64,000 bases of DNA from Crocinitomicaceae bacterium (GCA_002723085.1 PBNK01000021.1:1-64000); one strand, 5' to 3'; counted from the first letter of the stretch, positions 36,497-45,899 are shown. The notes: a model not told the origin generated them from the letters alone. Made by a program: numbers and translations.

Positions 36497-39277
36497 TCAA
36501 CTAGAACACAATGTTTTTTTAGGAGGAGCGAATTTGGTTAAATTAATTCCTACTACAGCATTTTGATATTCTTTCATAGTTGGAGTTCTTCCAAGAATAG
36601 CAGATAGAACAACAACTGGTGTTGATGCCAATAAAGACTCTCCTTTTTTTCTATCTGAATCAGCTACAACACGACCTTGAAAAAGACGAGTTGATGTAGC
36701 CATAACAGTATCACCTTTGGCAGCCTTTTCTTGGTTCCCCATACAAAGATTACAACCAGGTCTTTCAAGATACATCATATTTTCATATTCTTTACGAGCT
36801 GTATTCTTTGGAGAATCGTCATTGAATTCAAAGCCAGAATATTTCTGTAAAACATCCCAATCCCCTTCTTCTTTGAGTTCATCAATAATGTTATAAGTTG
36901 GGGCTGCAACTATTAAAGGAGCATTAAATTCTACTTTTCCTTGAATATTTTCAAGATTTCTAAGCATTTGTGCAAGAATTTTAAGATCCCCTTTGTGCAC
37001 CATACAAGAACCAACAAATCCTAAATCCACTTTTTTTTCACCCCCATAATAAGAAAGACCTCTTATTGTATCATGAGTATATCTTTTAGAAACATCATCA
37101 TTATGAACATCTGGATCAGCAATCATTGGTTGAGCAATTATATCTAAATCAACTTCAAACTCGGCAAAATATTTCGCATCTGAATCTGGAGATAATGGTG
37201 GTTTTAGACCTGATCTAATTTCAAGAATTCTTTTATCAGCTTTATCAATAAGACCTTGAAGAACTTGTTTAGTGTTGTCCATTCCCTTATTAATCATAAT
37301 CTGTATTCTGCTTTTAGCAATCTCTAAAGATTCAATTAAAGTATCATCTTCAGAAATACAAATTGAGGCTTTTGCTTTCATTTCAGCTGTCCAATCAGTA
37401 AAAGTAAATGCCTTATCAGCAAGAAGTGTACCTATATGAACCTCAATAATTCTACCTTGAAAAACATTTTCTCCGCCAAATTTATCTAACATCTGAGATT
37501 GAGTTGCATGAACTACATCTCTGAAATCCATATGCTCAAGCATTTCGCCTTTAAATGTAACTTTAACTGATTCAGGTATGGGCATACTAGCTTCTCCAGT
37601 AGCTAAAGCAAGCGCAACAGTTCCTGAATCAGCACCAAAAGCTACTCCTTTAGACATTCTTGTATGAGAATCTCCCCCGATAATAATCGCCCAATCATCG
37701 ATAGTAATATCATTCAAAACTTTATGAATAACATCAGTCATAGCATGATATTCACCTTTAGGATCACGAGCAGTGATTAAACCAAAATTATTCATAAAGT
37801 TCATCAACTTTGGAATATTTTCTTGTGCTTTTTTATCCCAAACGGAAGCAGTGTGACATCCTGACTGATATGCCCCATCAACAATTGGTGAAATAATAGT
37901 AGCAGCCATCATTTCTAGTTCTTGTGAAGTCATTAATCCAGTAGTGTCCTGAGAACCTACGATATTTACCTCAACTCTAACATCAGACCCAGCATGTAAA
38001 ACTTTTCCGGGTGTATTTCCTACTGCATTTTTATTAAATATTTTTTCGACCGCTGTTAACCCTTGACCTTTATGAGAAATTTCTTTTGACTTTGCGTATA
38101 CTTCTGGAATATCAATTCCTAATGTTTTACAAGCAAAAGTTTGAAGCTTTTTTCCAAAAACAACAGCATAAGAACCACCAGCTTTCATAAACTCCATTTT
38201 TTGTGGTGTAAATGCTGCAGAAATATCTTTTACCGGAACTCCATCTTTATATAATAACTTTTCTTTGGTATTAATTGTAAAAACATCTCCTGTTTTTACT
38301 TCATAAGTTTCTTCTAAAATTGGTTCACCATCATCATCAAGTATTGTATTGCCTTCAGCGTCCTTTTTCTTAACCCAGTTTTTTAAATCTAAACCAATTC
38401 CACCTGTTACACCAACTGTAGTTAAAAAAATTGGAGAAATTCCATTTGTTCCTGCAACAACAGGGGCAATATTTATAAATGGCACATATGGGCTTGCTTT
38501 TCTTCCAATCCACAAAGCCACATTATTGACACCTGACATTCTTGATGAACCTACCCCCATAGTTCCTTTTTCAGCTGTCAACATTACTCTTTTATTTGGA
38601 TGATTGGCCTGAACTCTTTTTAAAGCTTCTTGCTTCTCTTTGTTATGTTCAAATAAACATTGACCATGTAATTGTCTATCAGATCTAGAATGAGCATCAG
38701 AACCTGGAGAAAGTAAATCAGTAGAAATGTCACCTACACCAGCTACAAATGCTACCACATCAATTTCTTGTTCAACTTCAGGAAGATCAGTAAAAAATTC
38801 AGCTTTTGAATAACTTTGAATAATTGCCTTAGCTATTTCATTTCCTTCATTAAATGCAACTTCCAATCTATCCGTATCTGCTTCATATAAAAAAACTTGT
38901 GTTTTAAGTACATCTGCTGCTTTATTGGCAATAAATTCATTTTTACCTAAAGCCAAATCAAGTAAAAATTCAATTGAAGGCCCTCCTTTCATATGAGACA
39001 ACAACTCAAAAGCAAATTCAGGACTAATTTCTTCTACTTTATATTTTTCAAGTATAATTTCTTTTAAAAACTTAGCTTTAACTCCAGCAGCACTAGTAGT
39101 TCCTGGCAAAACATTATAGATGAAAAAATTAATAGATTCTTTCCTTTGAGAATGACCTAAATCTTTAATTTGTTCTATAATTTCATTAAGCAATTCAGCT
39201 CCGTCAATGGGCATAGGATCTAATCCTTGATGTTTTCTTTCTTCAATCTCTTTAAGATAATCTAAATACATGCCCAT
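36497..39277 (-). CDS. acnB: bifunctional aconitate hydratase 2 / 2-methylisocitrate dehydratase
   Basis: About 926 residues, slightly longer than the E. coli enzyme (865). It interconverts citrate and isocitrate in the TCA cycle. The N-terminal HEAT-like domain contains YLDYLKEIEERKHQGLDP and LLSHMKGGPS. The catalytic core has DLLSPGSDAHSRSDRQLHGQ and TAEKGTMGVGSSRM. The [4Fe-4S] ligands are in GSCMVHKGDL and the final RPGCNLCMGNQ. The longer frame starts at a TTG (39283); ATG at 39277 or 39271 better matches the family N-terminus. A Lys/Asp/Glu-rich insertion near residue 300 explains part of the extra length. Confidence 0.94.
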   Translation of the reverse strand: MGMYLDYLKEIEERKHQGLDPMPIDGAELLNEIIEQIKDLGHSQRKESINFFIYNVLPGTTSAAGVKAKFLKEIILEKYKVEEISPEFAFELLSHMKGGPSIEFLLDLALGKNEFIANKAADVLKTQVFLYEADTDRLEVAFNEGNEIAKAIIQSYSKAEFFTDLPEVEQEIDVVAFVAGVGDISTDLLSPGSDAHSRSDRQLHGQCLFEHNKEKQEALKRVQANHPNKRVMLTAEKGTMGVGSSRMSGVNNVALWIGRKASPYVPFINIAPVVAGTNGISPIFLTTVGVTGGIGLDLKNWVKKKDAEGNTILDDDGEPILEETYEVKTGDVFTINTKEKLLYKDGVPVKDISAAFTPQKMEFMKAGGSYAVVFGKKLQTFACKTLGIDIPEVYAKSKEISHKGQGLTAVEKIFNKNAVGNTPGKVLHAGSDVRVEVNIVGSQDTTGLMTSQELEMMAATIISPIVDGAYQSGCHTASVWDKKAQENIPKLMNFMNNFGLITARDPKGEYHAMTDVIHKVLNDITIDDWAIIIGGDSHTRMSKGVAFGADSGTVALALATGEASMPIPESVKVTFKGEMLEHMDFRDVVHATQSQMLDKFGGENVFQGRIIEVHIGTLLADKAFTFTDWTAEMKAKASICISEDDTLIESLEIAKSRIQIMINKGMDNTKQVLQGLIDKADKRILEIRSGLKPPLSPDSDAKYFAEFEVDLDIIAQPMIADPDVHNDDVSKRYTHDTIRGLSYYGGEKKVDLGFVGSCMVHKGDLKILAQMLRNLENIQGKVEFNAPLIVAAPTYNIIDELKEEGDWDVLQKYSGFEFNDDSPKNTARKEYENMMYLERPGCNLCMGNQEKAAKGDTVMATSTRLFQGRVVADSDRKKGESLLASTPVVVLSAILGRTPTMKEYQNAVVGINLTKFAPPKKTLCSS

Positions 39278-39283
39278 GTCCAA

Positions 39284-39551
39284 AATTTGTTTAGCCTATT
39301 AAATACAGATTGAAAAGTTAATTTATACCGCCTATTCATTTTGCTATAACTATATAAACGGAATTTATTTAGTTGCATTTCATCTGCAGATGATGTTGGT
39401 AATTTCAAAATTTGAAAGCGTCAACTATGCGAATTTAAAAAAAATTGATTGAAGAATCAATCTATATGAACTCAATATTTATGAAGAAACAACGAGAAAC
39501 GTTATAAATAATCTTTCAAAATAAGGAATAATAAAATTTAAACTAATTTAA
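39284..39551. other. 268-nt intergenic region without a supported gene
   Basis: AT-rich spacer between acnB and the YjjG-like gene, both on the minus strand. It contains a 12-bp palindrome, CATCTGCAGATG (39381-39392), and a small hairpin with arms ATTGATT/AATCAAT (39444-39461). Either could be part of the acnB leader. No open frame longer than a few codons looks real, and no exact TAnnTTTG promoter was found. Confidence 0.4.
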
Positions 39552-40247
39552 TTATAACAGAATATTCTTTATTTCTGATAAGTTTTTAACTTCTTTCCAT
39601 ACAGGGTATTCGTGGTCTTTACGATTGGGATTAAAGTATATACATTTCATTCCAATTTGAATTGCTCCTTGAATATCAGTTTTTAAATCATCTCCAATCA
39701 TTATTGAATTCCCTAATTTAGCTCCTGTTTTTTCTAAAGAATATTTAAAAGCTACAGGACTTGGTTTCTTGGCCCCAGCTGCTTCTGATGTGACAACTGC
39801 TTGAAAAAAATCTGATAATTTTGAATTTTTTAATTTAACATGTTGAACTTCCTCAAAACCATTAGTTATTATATGCATGCTGAAATGAGGTTTTAATGTT
39901 TTTAATAAATCAATTGTCCCATTGATTAAATGAGTTCTTTTAGGTGAATTTATGACATAATCAGCTCCGAAATGCTTAGCCAAAGATTTATCGTCAATTC
40001 CAAAATACAACAAAGTATCATGAAATCTTTTAACTCTTAAATCTTCTTTAGTTAATTGATTTTCCCTATAACTTTCCCAACATTTCTCATTTATATTTTT
40101 GTAAATTTTAATGAATTCATTAGGCAGTGAAATCCCTTTTTCATGAAGTTTATATTTAGAATATAAAAAGCTCAATTCTTCATATGAATTCTTCTCAAAA
40201 TCCCAAAGTGTTCTGTCTAAATCAAAAAATAGATGCTCAATTTTCAT
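39552..40247 (-). CDS. YjjG family noncanonical pyrimidine nucleotidase (HAD hydrolase)
   Basis: A 231-residue HAD-superfamily phosphatase. The nucleophile motif DLDRTLWDFEKNS (about residues 9-21) and motif III with GAKKPSPVAF plus GDDLKTDIQGA (about 185-195) are complete. The DRTLWDFE form is typical of YjjG/YfnB, which hydrolyse non-canonical pyrimidine nucleotides (house-cleaning). It is last in a minus-strand row after upp and a small membrane gene, so pyrimidine metabolism is a plausible theme. Spacing to the upstream gene is 3 nt. Confidence 0.87.
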   Translation of the reverse strand: MKIEHLFFDLDRTLWDFEKNSYEELSFLYSKYKLHEKGISLPNEFIKIYKNINEKCWESYRENQLTKEDLRVKRFHDTLLYFGIDDKSLAKHFGADYVINSPKRTHLINGTIDLLKTLKPHFSMHIITNGFEEVQHVKLKNSKLSDFFQAVVTSEAAGAKKPSPVAFKYSLEKTGAKLGNSIMIGDDLKTDIQGAIQIGMKCIYFNPNRKDHEYPVWKEVKNLSEIKNILL

Positions 40248-40250
40248 ATT

Positions 40251-40700
40251 TTAAAATAACTGAAAAATACTTTCATTTAGGTACGCTAATAAAAATGCCA
40301 TAATTATCAATACAATGGAAACGTATAAGTAGGTTATTTTTTTGTGGCCAAAAAACTTTACCACTATCACTGTTCCAATAGGAATAGACAAAAACAAAGG
40401 GGCTAAAGTACAGACTAATATGAAACCTATTTTGGATTGCTTCATTTTGATGATCATTCTATTTCTCTTTTTAAAGTTTTTCTTATTCCTAACAACTTTA
40501 GGCTTTTTATTTACTTTTTTAAAATAAAACCTGTGAGATATAAAGTAAAATATATTAAAACAAGAGATCGCTCCTAAGGCAGAAGAAATAAAAATTTCAT
40601 CTACTGAAAATTTAGGATAAGTTGCCAAAGCTATGGTTGCTGCAAAAAGAAACTTAACGTGAGATAATAGAAATACATATAGGAATGCCAACCAATTCAT
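40251..40700 (-). CDS. small membrane protein of unknown function
   Basis: A 149-residue protein with four hydrophobic segments: residues about 3-22, 35-54, 92-112 and 121-145. Between the second and third is a strongly basic cytoplasmic loop (KKVNKKPKVVRNKKNFKKRN). I do not recognise the family. The start overlaps the upp stop by 4 nt and the stop is 3 nt from the YjjG gene, so it is translationally coupled to both. Single-gene comparisons across Bacteroidota would show whether the upp link is conserved. Confidence 0.6.
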   Translation of the reverse strand: MNWLAFLYVFLLSHVKFLFAATIALATYPKFSVDEIFISSALGAISCFNIFYFISHRFYFKKVNKKPKVVRNKKNFKKRNRMIIKMKQSKIGFILVCTLAPLFLSIPIGTVIVVKFFGHKKITYLYVSIVLIIMAFLLAYLNESIFQLF

Positions 40701-41353
40701 TCATCTTTTTTTGATCCATAAGCCAAGTCGCCAGCATCACCTAGTCCTGGTACAATATAAGATTCTGGAGTCATTTCAGGATCTATACCTCCCACCCAAA
40801 TTACTGTATCTTTTGGTAAATTATTTTTAACAAACCCCACTCCTTCATTACTCGCAATTACAGAAACTACATGTATTTTTCCAGGATTACCTCTTTTTAA
40901 TAACGCTTTATAAGCTAGCACCATAGATCTTCCTGAAGCTAGCATTGGATCATTCAATAATATAGTTTTCCCATTTAAATCAGGGCTTGACATGTATTCA
41001 ATTTCAACCTCAAAGTCTTCATTACTAGTATGCTTTCTATATGCTGATATAAAGCAATTCTCAGCTTTATCAAAATAATTTAACAAACCCTGATGCAAAG
41101 GCAATCCAGCCCTTAAAATAGTGGCTAAAACCAATTCTTCATTTAGAACATTCATAGAAGATATTCCTAAAGGAGTTGTGATGTCTTTTTTTTGAGAAAT
41201 TAGTTTTTTGCTGATTTCATATGCAGAAATTTCTCCCAAACGTTCAAGATTTCTTCTAAAACGCATTCTATCTTTTTGAACATCAACATCACGAAGCTGA
41301 GATAAAAAATCATTATAAATAGAATTGTAGTCACTAAAATTGTAAACTTCCAT
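40697..41353 (-). CDS. upp: uracil phosphoribosyltransferase
   Basis: A 218-residue PRTase that makes UMP from uracil and PRPP. The PRPP-binding loop is LLNDPMLASGRSMV (about residues 131-144), and the C-terminal uracil-binding tail is YIVPGLGDAGDLAYG (about 199-213). The N-terminal SQLRDVDVQKDRMRFRRNL fits UPRT. It sits 28 nt downstream of the FemAB/GNAT-like gene and is coupled to the small membrane gene. Length is normal. Confidence 0.94.
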   Translation of the reverse strand: MEVYNFSDYNSIYNDFLSQLRDVDVQKDRMRFRRNLERLGEISAYEISKKLISQKKDITTPLGISSMNVLNEELVLATILRAGLPLHQGLLNYFDKAENCFISAYRKHTSNEDFEVEIEYMSSPDLNGKTILLNDPMLASGRSMVLAYKALLKRGNPGKIHVVSVIASNEGVGFVKNNLPKDTVIWVGGIDPEMTPESYIVPGLGDAGDLAYGSKKDE

Positions 41354-41381
41354 TTTTTAATTTTATTCTAATTTAAAATTT

Positions 41382-42299
41382 TTACTTCAAAAATCTAGTT
41401 CTAATATTTTTTAATTTTTTTACAACTACAGGCAAATTATCAAATGAATAATTATAATAAAGAACATCTTCTGATCCAAACTTTTTATAAAACTCTGAAA
41501 CGCTTTCAATATTAGAACCTCCAAAATCAAATATTTTGTCCGAACTACAATTTTTAGAAATCATATAATCAATTAAAACAAACATTGCCCCAGTTTTTTT
41601 CCCCTCTTTAGTTACTGCACCTTTTAAAAAGTTAATTACATTTTTATGAAAATAAAAAGCTCCATATGCATGTACTTCTCCATCACATTCAACCTTAAGA
41701 AATTCAATACAATTCTCCTTTAATCCATTATTAATTAAAGAAGATAAAACATTATAATTTTCAGTGTTATAATTAAGCTTATCACCAACAGTAGTTTTAA
41801 ATAGATTTATAAAAGAATCTAAATTAGAAGATGTTTTAACTTTTAAGTTTTTATTCTTTTTTAAGATTCTTATTGCATTTTTTGAAAATGAAAGCTGAAT
41901 CATTTTATAATCATCTTTCAAAGATAATTGTTGAAAAACACGTTTGCTTTTATTGAGAAAAGGAAGATTAATCTGCCTAAAAAGATTGAAGTCTAAATGC
42001 TTGTAGTTATTATTAAAATATTGAAATATATGAGATATAAATTCATCATTTGATTCTCCCAAAAAAGGGAAATTCCTTGAATAAAATGGTTGATATACTA
42101 AATCAAATCCCTTTTTTTTAACATGAGCAAATGGGAATGCCGCTATGTAGTCATCAAGCACAAATGCACTCCATTGTTTTGTAACAGTTGAAATGTACCA
42201 ATATGATGCATATTGACCTTTTATAGGGTTTGTTTTTGTGACTAAATTTCCCCATTTTTCTTTATCAATATCTTTATATGAAACTAACTTAATCCCCAA
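41382..42299 (-). CDS. GNAT/FemAB-like acyltransferase of unknown substrate
   Basis: A 305-residue protein with a FemAB/GNAT-type layout: an N-terminal half with PFYSRNFPFLGESNDEF (about residues 70-86) and a C-terminal half with CIEFLKVECDGEVHAYGAFY, VINFLKGAVTKEGKKTGAMF and FDFGGSNIESVSEFYKKFG. The last block is the usual FemAB/GNAT signature (DFxGSxxxxxxxFKxxFG). Such proteins transfer acyl or aminoacyl groups to peptidoglycan or glycans. It begins one base before the end of the polysaccharide deacetylase-like gene and seems part of that operon. Confidence 0.65.
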   Translation of the reverse strand: MGIKLVSYKDIDKEKWGNLVTKTNPIKGQYASYWYISTVTKQWSAFVLDDYIAAFPFAHVKKKGFDLVYQPFYSRNFPFLGESNDEFISHIFQYFNNNYKHLDFNLFRQINLPFLNKSKRVFQQLSLKDDYKMIQLSFSKNAIRILKKNKNLKVKTSSNLDSFINLFKTTVGDKLNYNTENYNVLSSLINNGLKENCIEFLKVECDGEVHAYGAFYFHKNVINFLKGAVTKEGKKTGAMFVLIDYMISKNCSSDKIFDFGGSNIESVSEFYKKFGSEDVLYYNYSFDNLPVVVKKLKNIRTRFLK

Positions 42300-43592
42300 T
42301 TAAAAACTACTTTTAAAAGTGTGCTCATAAACTTCTCTCCAACCCAACCATCTTTTTTGACCACTTAATGATTCATTATGCCAAACTGAAACAAAAGAAC
42401 CGTTTACTGATTTTACATTCTTTAGCAATTTAGATATATATTTCTTTGCATCATCAATAGAATAATTCATATAATCCTTAAAAGCTCCATCCATATAAGC
42501 AAAAGGTGTGATTAATAATTCTGTTTTTTGTTCTTTTATTAAATCATAAAAATAAAAAGGAGTGCATGTACCTGCTCTAAAACCCGGAATATTAGCATAA
42601 CCCATGCTATGATCATTTTTAACACCACATTCTAATAGTTTTTGAAATGTTTCTGGAATTTTAAATCTTAAAAAATGATTTCTGGAGTCATTCACCTTAA
42701 AAGAATTTATATTCTCTAATCTGTTAATTTCAACACTTATATTTTTTAGATTATCATAAGAATTATAGGAAGGATGAATACCAATATTCGAAAAACTAGA
42801 AAGATGCTTAATCAAATTAATAAAAGACTCATTTTTATAATTTAAATTTTTATCATAATTATTATAATCGGCTAGCAAAATAAAAACAGTCAATTTAATT
42901 TTCTCTTTTTCAACAAACTGCTTTAAGTATTCATAATTATCATAAGGATCTTTTTCTTTTAAAAACAGTACTCTAAATCGCTGCATAAAAACAATGAAAT
43001 CTAACTTAAGCAAAGACTTTAATGATGCGCCAAAAGTTCTTAAGAAACCTTTATGCTTATATGCATAAGCATTATCAATATCAATAGTAGAAGTATTAAC
43101 AAACTGTCTATTTGATATTAGGGTTTGGTTAAAAAAAGAATTTATAGAACTTAACAAATTTAAAGCCCATAGATCAACTATTGGAAAATCTAAAACGTCA
43201 TACTTAAAAAGGATAGAGTTTGTATGTTTAAATCTTTTATGAGAATCTAAATCTATGCTATTATATTCTTCCATTCTAGTTATTAGAAAAAAAACAGCAC
43301 TTAAAATATCGAAACCAAAATCATCATCTCTACAAAAAATTCTAATACGATCTCTTTGATTGATTTCTACATCATCAATATTTGAATGAATTTTTTCAGA
43401 AAAAAGCAAACCGTTAGGAGATATATGAAAAGATTTTGCTTTAATTTTTTCATCAGAGTAATTAATGACAATTTCTTTTAGGTTTGCTTTCTGATTGGTT
43501 AATTTAACTTCCAATCCTAAAATTTGTGTAAAAACAACATCGACAGCATATTGTAATCTAGAAGAAAGGTGACTGCTGTATATGGTAATCAT
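42300..43592 (-). CDS. polysaccharide deacetylase-like protein (DUF7033 N-terminal region)
   Basis: A 430-residue protein. The N-terminal 130 residues form a Bacteroidota-specific domain with DDFGFDILSAVFFLITRMEE and a conserved ILFKYDVLDFPIVDLWA block. The C-terminal part has carbohydrate-esterase-4-like features: a TIDIDNAYAY motif (about residues 168-177), NIGIHPSYNS (about 250-259), RNHFLRF and GFRAGTCTPFYFYDL. It probably removes N-acetyl groups from a glycan. It overlaps wecB by 4 nt and touches the FemAB-like gene. The exact substrate is unknown. Confidence 0.75.
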   Translation of the reverse strand: MITIYSSHLSSRLQYAVDVVFTQILGLEVKLTNQKANLKEIVINYSDEKIKAKSFHISPNGLLFSEKIHSNIDDVEINQRDRIRIFCRDDDFGFDILSAVFFLITRMEEYNSIDLDSHKRFKHTNSILFKYDVLDFPIVDLWALNLLSSINSFFNQTLISNRQFVNTSTIDIDNAYAYKHKGFLRTFGASLKSLLKLDFIVFMQRFRVLFLKEKDPYDNYEYLKQFVEKEKIKLTVFILLADYNNYDKNLNYKNESFINLIKHLSSFSNIGIHPSYNSYDNLKNISVEINRLENINSFKVNDSRNHFLRFKIPETFQKLLECGVKNDHSMGYANIPGFRAGTCTPFYFYDLIKEQKTELLITPFAYMDGAFKDYMNYSIDDAKKYISKLLKNVKSVNGSFVSVWHNESLSGQKRWLGWREVYEHTFKSSF

Positions 43593-44731
43593 TTTAATTG
43601 TTTTAATATTTCCTTAGCTATAAATTCTGCCGCATGACCATCACCAAATATAGGAGGGAATGTTAAATTATTTTTAGAAAAAAATGAATTTACACCATCT
43701 AAAATAGCCTGCTCATTAGCATCTGAAATGATCGCACTTCCAGTTTCTAAAATTTCAACCCATTCAGTTTGCGGCCTTAAAATAATACAAGGTTTTTTAA
43801 AAAAATAAGCTTCCTTTTGAAGGCCTCCACTATCAGTAATAATAATTTTAGCATTTTTTTCTAATGCCAAAATATCTAAAAATGATGCTGGAGGAACAAT
43901 GGATATAAATGAAGATGTTTTAATTTTTTGCTTCAAATCATCTTTAAGAAGAAGGTCCATCATTTTAGATGTTCTTGGATGAAGAGGCAATATTAATTTA
44001 ATTTCATGCTGTTCAGTTATTTTTATAAAAGATGAGAAAATAGCATTTAGATTAATAGAATTATCTGTATTATCATTTCTATGTACTGTTGATAATATAT
44101 AATTGTTCTTTTTTAAATTAAGGTCGTCAACAATTGTTGAATTCTTATCACTTAACTCTGAAAAATAAATACTGTTATCATACATTACATCACCACAGTG
44201 ATAAATATTAGGGTGATCCATATCAGCTTTTGAATGAATATCGGGTTTAAAGCCTTCTTTAATTAAATTTTTAAATCCTGATTTGGTAGGCGAAAAAAGT
44301 AAAGTCGAGGAATGATCACATAAAACCCTATTAATCTCTTCAGGCATTTTCTTATTAAATGAACGAAGGCCAGCTTCTACATGAACAATTGGAACATGTA
44401 TTTTTGATGCTGCAATTGCAGTGGCAAGAGTTGAATTAGTATCGCCATATACCAAAACAGCATTAGGATTTTCTTTCAATAAAATTTCTTCAATTTTCTG
44501 AATCATTAATGCAGTTTGATTTCCATGAGATGAAGAACCAACATGAAGATTAATTGCAGGGTTAGGAATTCCTAACTCTTTAAAAAATACTTCTGACATG
44601 TTATCATCATAATGCTGCCCCGTATGAACAATAACTTCTTCAATTTCAGGAAATTTCAAAGATATTGCCCTAGAAAATGCTGCAGCTTTAATAATTTGAG
44701 GTCTTGCTCCAACAATAGTAATTATTTTCAT
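43589..44731 (-). CDS. wecB: UDP-N-acetylglucosamine 2-epimerase (non-hydrolysing)
   Basis: A 380-residue GT-B-fold epimerase that makes UDP-ManNAc from UDP-GlcNAc. Signatures are IITIVGARPQIIKA (about residues 3-16), THHYDD-type VHTGQHYDDNMS (about 35-46), VYGDTNSTLA (about 94-103), PIVHVEAGLRSF (about 114-125) and TDSGGLQKEA (about 301-310). ManNAc could feed the nonulosonic-acid pathway at the left edge of the window, although the two loci are 42 kb apart. It overlaps radC and the deacetylase-like gene by 4 nt each. Confidence 0.88.
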   Translation of the reverse strand: MKIITIVGARPQIIKAAAFSRAISLKFPEIEEVIVHTGQHYDDNMSEVFFKELGIPNPAINLHVGSSSHGNQTALMIQKIEEILLKENPNAVLVYGDTNSTLATAIAASKIHVPIVHVEAGLRSFNKKMPEEINRVLCDHSSTLLFSPTKSGFKNLIKEGFKPDIHSKADMDHPNIYHCGDVMYDNSIYFSELSDKNSTIVDDLNLKKNNYILSTVHRNDNTDNSINLNAIFSSFIKITEQHEIKLILPLHPRTSKMMDLLLKDDLKQKIKTSSFISIVPPASFLDILALEKNAKIIITDSGGLQKEAYFFKKPCIILRPQTEWVEILETGSAIISDANEQAILDGVNSFFSKNNLTFPPIFGDGHAAEFIAKEILKQLK

Positions 44732-45408
44732 GTTTTTAATAAATTATAATCAGCAAAGCTAAAATAGCCATTATCTCCTATTATTAGATGATCTAGTAAT
44801 TGAATATCAAAAAATTTAGATGCTTTTAGAATTTTATTTGTTAACAACAAATCTGCTTTACTAGGCTTCATATTGCTTGAAGGATGATTATGAGCTACTA
44901 TAAAAGAAGAACATTTTTTTAATATCAATTTATGAAAAATCAATCTTATATCAACATAAGTTGCATCCAACCCCCCTTTAGAAATCTGAGTTAAATCAAG
45001 TATTTGATTAGATTTATTCAAACCCAACAACCAAAATTCTTCATGATTTATATGCATCAATTTTTTAGCTATAACCTGAAAAGCTTTAGAGCTAGAATTA
45101 ACTTTCTCAGTATCATTATTATCACATATAGTTCTTTTAGACAATTCTAATGCACAAACCAAAAGACAAGCTTTCGCATGTCCAATTCCATTAATTTGAG
45201 TTAATTCATTTACATCAAGACGAGCCAAAGTATTAAGTTTATTATTTGCTAAAGACAAAACGTCATTAGCTAATTTTTGAATAGGTTTTTTTGAACTTCC
45301 ACTTGATAAAAGAACCCCAATTAATTCATCGTCAGTTAATGATGATTTACCATATTGTATTAATTTTTCTCTAGGCATTAAAGAACCCCAAATCCTTTTA
45401 TTATTCAT
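44728..45408 (-). CDS. radC: RadC family JAB/MPN domain protein
   Basis: A 226-residue protein of normal RadC length. The N-terminal helix-hairpin-helix reads LTQINGIGHAKACLLVCALE (about residues 66-85). The metal-binding JAMM core is complete: SSFIVAHNHPSSNMKPSKAD (about 162-181) and an N-terminal Glu/Trp in NHEEFWLLGLN. The role of RadC is uncertain; the older DNA-repair claim is not supported. It overlaps the wecB start by 4 nt, so it shares the glycan operon's transcript. Confidence 0.92.
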   Translation of the reverse strand: MNNKRIWGSLMPREKLIQYGKSSLTDDELIGVLLSSGSSKKPIQKLANDVLSLANNKLNTLARLDVNELTQINGIGHAKACLLVCALELSKRTICDNNDTEKVNSSSKAFQVIAKKLMHINHEEFWLLGLNKSNQILDLTQISKGGLDATYVDIRLIFHKLILKKCSSFIVAHNHPSSNMKPSKADLLLTNKILKASKFFDIQLLDHLIIGDNGYFSFADYNLLKT

Positions 45409-45484
45409 TCTTTAATATTACAACGAAAGAACATAAAGAAATTACGATATCTAAAATTAAAAACAGTCAAAAAGTATAAAGCAA

Positions 45485-45509
45485 AAAAAAGAGCTCAAAG
45501 AGCTCTTTT
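45485..45509 (-). terminator. intrinsic terminator after rpsT
   Basis: Perfect hairpin AAAAGAGCTC-AAA-GAGCTCTTTT, about 25 nt beyond the rpsT stop. Read on the minus strand it ends in a run of U, so it would stop the tRNA-Glu/rpsT transcript before radC. The A-rich opposite side also allows use from the other strand, but no plus-strand gene reads into it. Confidence 0.8.
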
Positions 45510-45514
45510 AATAA

Positions 45515-45547
45515 AATTATAAAGTGTTTATAATTATAAAGTGTTTA
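45515..45547. repeat. 17-nt tandem duplication across the rpsT stop codon
   Basis: Two copies of AATTATAAAGTGTTTA (45515-45530 and 45532-45547), one base apart. The right copy spans the last codons and stop of rpsT, and the left copy duplicates them between the stop and the terminator. It is likely a slipped-strand duplication with no effect on the protein. Confidence 0.7.
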
Positions 45548-45785
45548 CGTGCTTGTTTAATTTAGATTTTAAATTTGCAGCTTTATTTTTATGAATAATA
45601 TTTTTCTTTGAAAGCTTATCAATTAGAGAGGAAACATATAAAAACAACTTAGAAGCCTCTTTTTTATTAGTTGTTTCTCTTAATTTTTGAATAGCAGTAC
45701 GAGTAGTCTTGTGCTGATACTTATTAATCTCCGCTTTTTTTTCGTTAGATCTAATTCTCTTAATTGCTGACTTATGAGTTGCCAT
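45534..45785 (-). CDS. rpsT: 30S ribosomal protein S20
   Basis: An 83-residue basic protein with the S20 signature: ATHKSAIKRIRSNEKKAEIN at the start, then KLFLYVSSLIDKLSKKNIIH and KNKAANLKSKLNKHV. S20 binds 16S rRNA early in small-subunit assembly. It lies 25 nt downstream of tRNA-Glu on the same strand and is followed by a strong terminator, so tRNA-Glu and rpsT form a short unit from one promoter. Confidence 0.96.
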   Translation of the reverse strand: MATHKSAIKRIRSNEKKAEINKYQHKTTRTAIQKLRETTNKKEASKLFLYVSSLIDKLSKKNIIHKNKAANLKSKLNKHVNTL

Positions 45786-45809
45786 AGCTTTATTTTTTTG
45801 TTTTTTAAG

Positions 45810-45881
45810 TAGCCCGTAGGGGAATCGAACCCCTGTTTCCAGGATGAAAACCTGGCGTCCTAACCCCTAGACGAACGGGCC
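45810..45881 (-). tRNA. tRNA-Glu (UUC)
   Basis: Cloverleaf on the minus strand starting GGCCCGT and ending ACGGGCT plus discriminator A. The anticodon stem CCAGG/CCTGG encloses loop TTTTCAT with anticodon TTC (45848-45846), giving tRNA-Glu for GAA/GAG. The T arm AGGGG-TTCGATT-CCCCT is perfect. The acceptor has a G1-U72 wobble. CCA is not encoded (the bases after the discriminator are CT), so it is added after transcription. Confidence 0.95.
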
Positions 45882-45899
45882 ATTATAATTAATGGTTGG

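Noticed and set aside
39381-39392. Palindrome CATCTGCAGATG as an operator for acnB
   Set aside because: A single 12-bp palindrome without conservation data is not enough, and no known regulator motif matches.
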